Position numbers and translations under genes: made by a program | Source of the DNA: Bacillota bacterium | GTDB taxonomy: Bacteria; Bacillota; Clostridia; Lachnospirales; Lachnospiraceae | DNA: 33,706 nt | Reading direction: 5' to 3' | Assembly: GCA_023436225.1 (NCBI GenBank) | Contig: JAEZKA010000032.1 | Location: 1-33,706 of the forward strand | Part shown: piece by piece, positions 32,057 to 33,706 of the stretch | How positions within the stretch are numbered: the stretch's first letter is position 1 | Layout of the letters: each line of letters opens with the position of its first letter | The notes under the pieces: generated by a model | Database searches by the model: none | What the model was told of the DNA's origin: nothing | Seen by the model: the letters and a program-made list of their open reading frames with translations, nothing else

Positions 32057-33037
32057 ATGGAGTATGTAAAGTTTGGTAATACGGGTATGGATGTATCAAG
32101 ACTATGCGTTGGAGCTATGGGTTTTGGTGATGTATCGACAGGCTTTCATCAGTGGGTTATAAATGAAGAAAATTCACGTAAGATGGTAAAGCTGGCATTG
32201 GATCAGGGGATTAATTTCTTCGATACAGCGAATTGCTATTCCCAAGGCACCAGTGAACAATACTTGGGAAAGGCTTTAAAGGATTTTGCGAATCGGGATG
32301 AGATTGTTCTTGCAACCAAGGTCTTTATCAGAATGCATGAGGGACCGAACGGAGGTGGGTTATCAAGAAAAGCCATCTTAAGTGAAATTGATAAGAGCCT
32401 GGGGAGACTTGGCACTGATTATGTAGATCTGTACATCATTCATCGATGGGATTACAATACACCGATTGAAGAGACAATGGATGCCCTTAATGATGTTGTA
32501 AAAATGGGTAAAGCAAGATACATTGGTGCATCTGCAATGTACGCATGGCAGTTCCAGAAAGCGCTTTTCATTTCTGAGAAGCATGGCTGGACCAGATTTG
32601 TATCGATGCAGAACCATATGAATCTGATTTACCGAGAGGAAGAGAGAGAAATGCTGCCGCTTTGCAGAGCGGAAAAGATTGCGGTTACTCCTTATAGCCC
32701 TCTTGCAGGCGGTAAATTAACCAGAGATTTATCAGAAACCACCTTCCGCGGAGACACAGATCACATAATGAAAATGAAATACGGCAATACAGAGGAGCAG
32801 GATCGCATAATCATAAACCGTGTCGCTGAACTGGCTGAGAAATATAATGCAAATCGTGCCCAGATAGCATTGGCATGGATACTACAGAAGGATGGTGTTA
32901 CCGCTCCGATTGTAGGTGCTACGAAGGAAAATCATATTACGGATGCCGTTAAGGCATTGGAGATAAAATTAACACCAGAGGATATGGCATATCTGGAAGA
33001 GACCTACGTACCTCATAAAGTGGTAGGGGCACAGTAA
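32057..33037 (+). CDS. Aldo/keto reductase
   Basis: This 326-residue single-domain aldo/keto reductase has the tetrad D56, Y61, K88 and H129, the FDTANCYSQGTSEQYLGKAL signature and the NADPH-binding end (GATKENHI). It reduces aldehydes or ketones, possibly detoxifying reactive carbonyls; the substrate is unknown. AAGGAGG (32042-32048) lies 8 bases before the ATG. The upstream tandem palindromes suggest specific control. It has no Fe-S part, unlike the neighbouring reductase. Confidence 0.93.
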   Translation: MEYVKFGNTGMDVSRLCVGAMGFGDVSTGFHQWVINEENSRKMVKLALDQGINFFDTANCYSQGTSEQYLGKALKDFANRDEIVLATKVFIRMHEGPNGGGLSRKAILSEIDKSLGRLGTDYVDLYIIHRWDYNTPIEETMDALNDVVKMGKARYIGASAMYAWQFQKALFISEKHGWTRFVSMQNHMNLIYREEEREMLPLCRAEKIAVTPYSPLAGGKLTRDLSETTFRGDTDHIMKMKYGNTEEQDRIIINRVAELAEKYNANRAQIALAWILQKDGVTAPIVGATKENHITDAVKALEIKLTPEDMAYLEETYVPHKVVGAQ

Positions 33038-33062
33038 GCATTGTGGACTAGGTCGATGTATG

Positions 33063-33093
33063 TATGTCCGGAACCAGTTAGAACATGGACATA
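33063..33093 (+). other. Hairpin between reductase and MerR gene
   Basis: TATGTCC (33063-33069) pairs with GGACATA (33087-33093), loop 17. No T run follows, so it may be a weak terminator or a dyad operator for the MerR gene. Confidence 0.35.
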
Positions 33094-33161
33094 TTCTCGA
33101 AATGCAATATTGAAAGAAGTGTAATTATAACTAGGTAAATCTGCGAAAGAGAGGTGTTCTC

Positions 33162-33548
33162 ATGACAATAGCTGAGGTTAGCAAGAAATATGATTTATCT
33201 GCAGATACACTGCGTTATTATGAGAGAATTGGTCTGTTGCCGGCGGTGAATAAAAATAGCAGCGGTAACCGAGATTATACAGAGGATGACTGCCGTTGGG
33301 TGCAGTTTATTAAATGCATGAGGAGCGCAGGTCTCTCAATTGAAATTCTGATTGAATATGTGTCCTTGTTCCAGAAAGGAAATTCGACGATAGGTGCAAG
33401 AAAAGAATTGTTATTAGAACAAAGAAAACAGATTGACGAAAAGATGAAAGAGCTGCAAAATACATTAAACTATCTAGATAGAAAGATCGATGGCTACGAG
33501 AGTCGGATGCGAAAGCTCGAGGATCAGCTAAAGAAGTTTGATGAATAA
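33162..33548 (+). CDS. MerR-family transcriptional regulator
   Basis: This 128-residue protein starts with the MerR winged helix (TIAEVSKKYDLSADTLRYYERIGLLP, NRDYTEDDCRWVQFI) and continues in a long dimerising coiled coil (about 78-125). It has no cysteine cluster for metals, which fits the aldehyde/quinone-sensing or ligand-free group that regulates reductases. The likely targets are the aldo/keto reductase genes upstream. The ATG at 33162 follows GAGAGGTG. Confidence 0.9.
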   Translation: MTIAEVSKKYDLSADTLRYYERIGLLPAVNKNSSGNRDYTEDDCRWVQFIKCMRSAGLSIEILIEYVSLFQKGNSTIGARKELLLEQRKQIDEKMKELQNTLNYLDRKIDGYESRMRKLEDQLKKFDE

Positions 33549-33561
33549 TCCATATAGCAAA

Positions 33562-33610
33562 AGCTTTGTGACACGAATTGGAGAGCGTAAAAAATGTTGT
33601 GTCCGAAGCT
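33562..33610 (+). terminator. Hairpin after the MerR gene
   Basis: AGCTTTGTGACAC (33562-33574) pairs with GTGTCCGAAGCT (33599-33610) with one U-G pair and one bulge. The loop is long (24 bases) and T run weak, so terminator status is moderate. Confidence 0.45.
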
Positions 33611-33633
33611 AAGATTTGTTAATAAAAATCTGC

Positions 33634-33706
33634 TTCTTGGCAAGAACTAAATATGTATTCCAATGTCGAAATATATGTTCATTTATAGGTTATCCATTTA
33701 ATGGAT
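33634..33706. promoter_or_regulatory. Two dyads at the right edge
   Basis: TTCTTG-G-CAAGAA (33634-33646) and ATCCATT-T-AATGGAT (33692-33706) are perfect dyads with one-base centres, likely operators for a gene beyond the window. The last one touches the window end. Confidence 0.35.

Overview
The window looks like chromosomal DNA of an anaerobic, AT-rich, low-GC Firmicute, most likely a plant-fibre-degrading member of the Lachnospiraceae (Lachnoclostridium/Anaerocolumna-like). That placement is inferred from strong AGGAGG ribosome binding sites, AT-rich intergenic DNA, the families present (LplA/LplB/YtcP-type sugar uptake, DUF421+DUF4363, PadR+HAAS/DUF4097, XpaC+TelA, SbcDC) and a small protein resembling ones known from that family. 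No rRNA, tRNA, CRISPR array or intact transposase was seen.

Layout. 1-897 is a long AT-rich upstream region with a terminator and bent-DNA-like A/T tracts. 898-9217 is a Gram-positive polysaccharide-utilisation locus: a divergent GH28 glycosidase, two ABC permeases, a lipoprotein sugar-binding protein, a terminator, an AraC regulator with a cupin sensor, and two Gfo/Idh/MocA-type proteins, the second of them unusual. 9590-10656 is a DUF421/DUF4363 membrane pair. 10797-11516 is a compositionally different patch: a gene remnant with no start codon, a small six-cysteine protein and large inverted repeats, probably the scar of a mobile element. 11569-14110 (minus strand) is an XpaC-TelA operon with a good sigma-A promoter. 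It diverges from a PadR regulator and a HAAS/DUF4097 protein (14541-16605).

16850-17137 is a holin-like small membrane protein. 17416-18315 is a PfkB sugar kinase. 18539-19985 is a sigma factor, a carboxymuconolactone-decarboxylase-fold protein and a TfoX C-terminal-domain protein, the last two overlapping. 20107-22889 is a divergent AraC regulator/GH2 glycosidase pair sharing a control region with direct repeats. 23050-23271 is a small cysteine-bearing minus-strand gene. 23570-25506 is a CoA-type Nudix hydrolase and an MFS transporter. 26004-30334 is the SbcD-SbcC nuclease operon behind a structured leader. 30732-33548 holds two aldo/keto reductases, the first ferredoxin-like with two 4Fe-4S motifs and preceded by a MerR-type 19-bp-spacer promoter, and a MerR regulator.

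How it works together. The first locus is read as cleaving, importing and oxidising a pectin-like or related glycan under AraC control. The GH2 gene with its own AraC regulator and the PfkB kinase fit the same carbohydrate lifestyle. XpaC-TelA and PadR-HAAS-DUF4097 look like envelope-stress functions arranged head to head. The most unusual points are the GH28 with its substrate-binding motifs replaced, the Gfo/Idh-like protein without its glycine-rich loop, the mobile-element scar, and several uncatalogued operator-like repeats. Family assignments come from reading the sequence; no database search was run.
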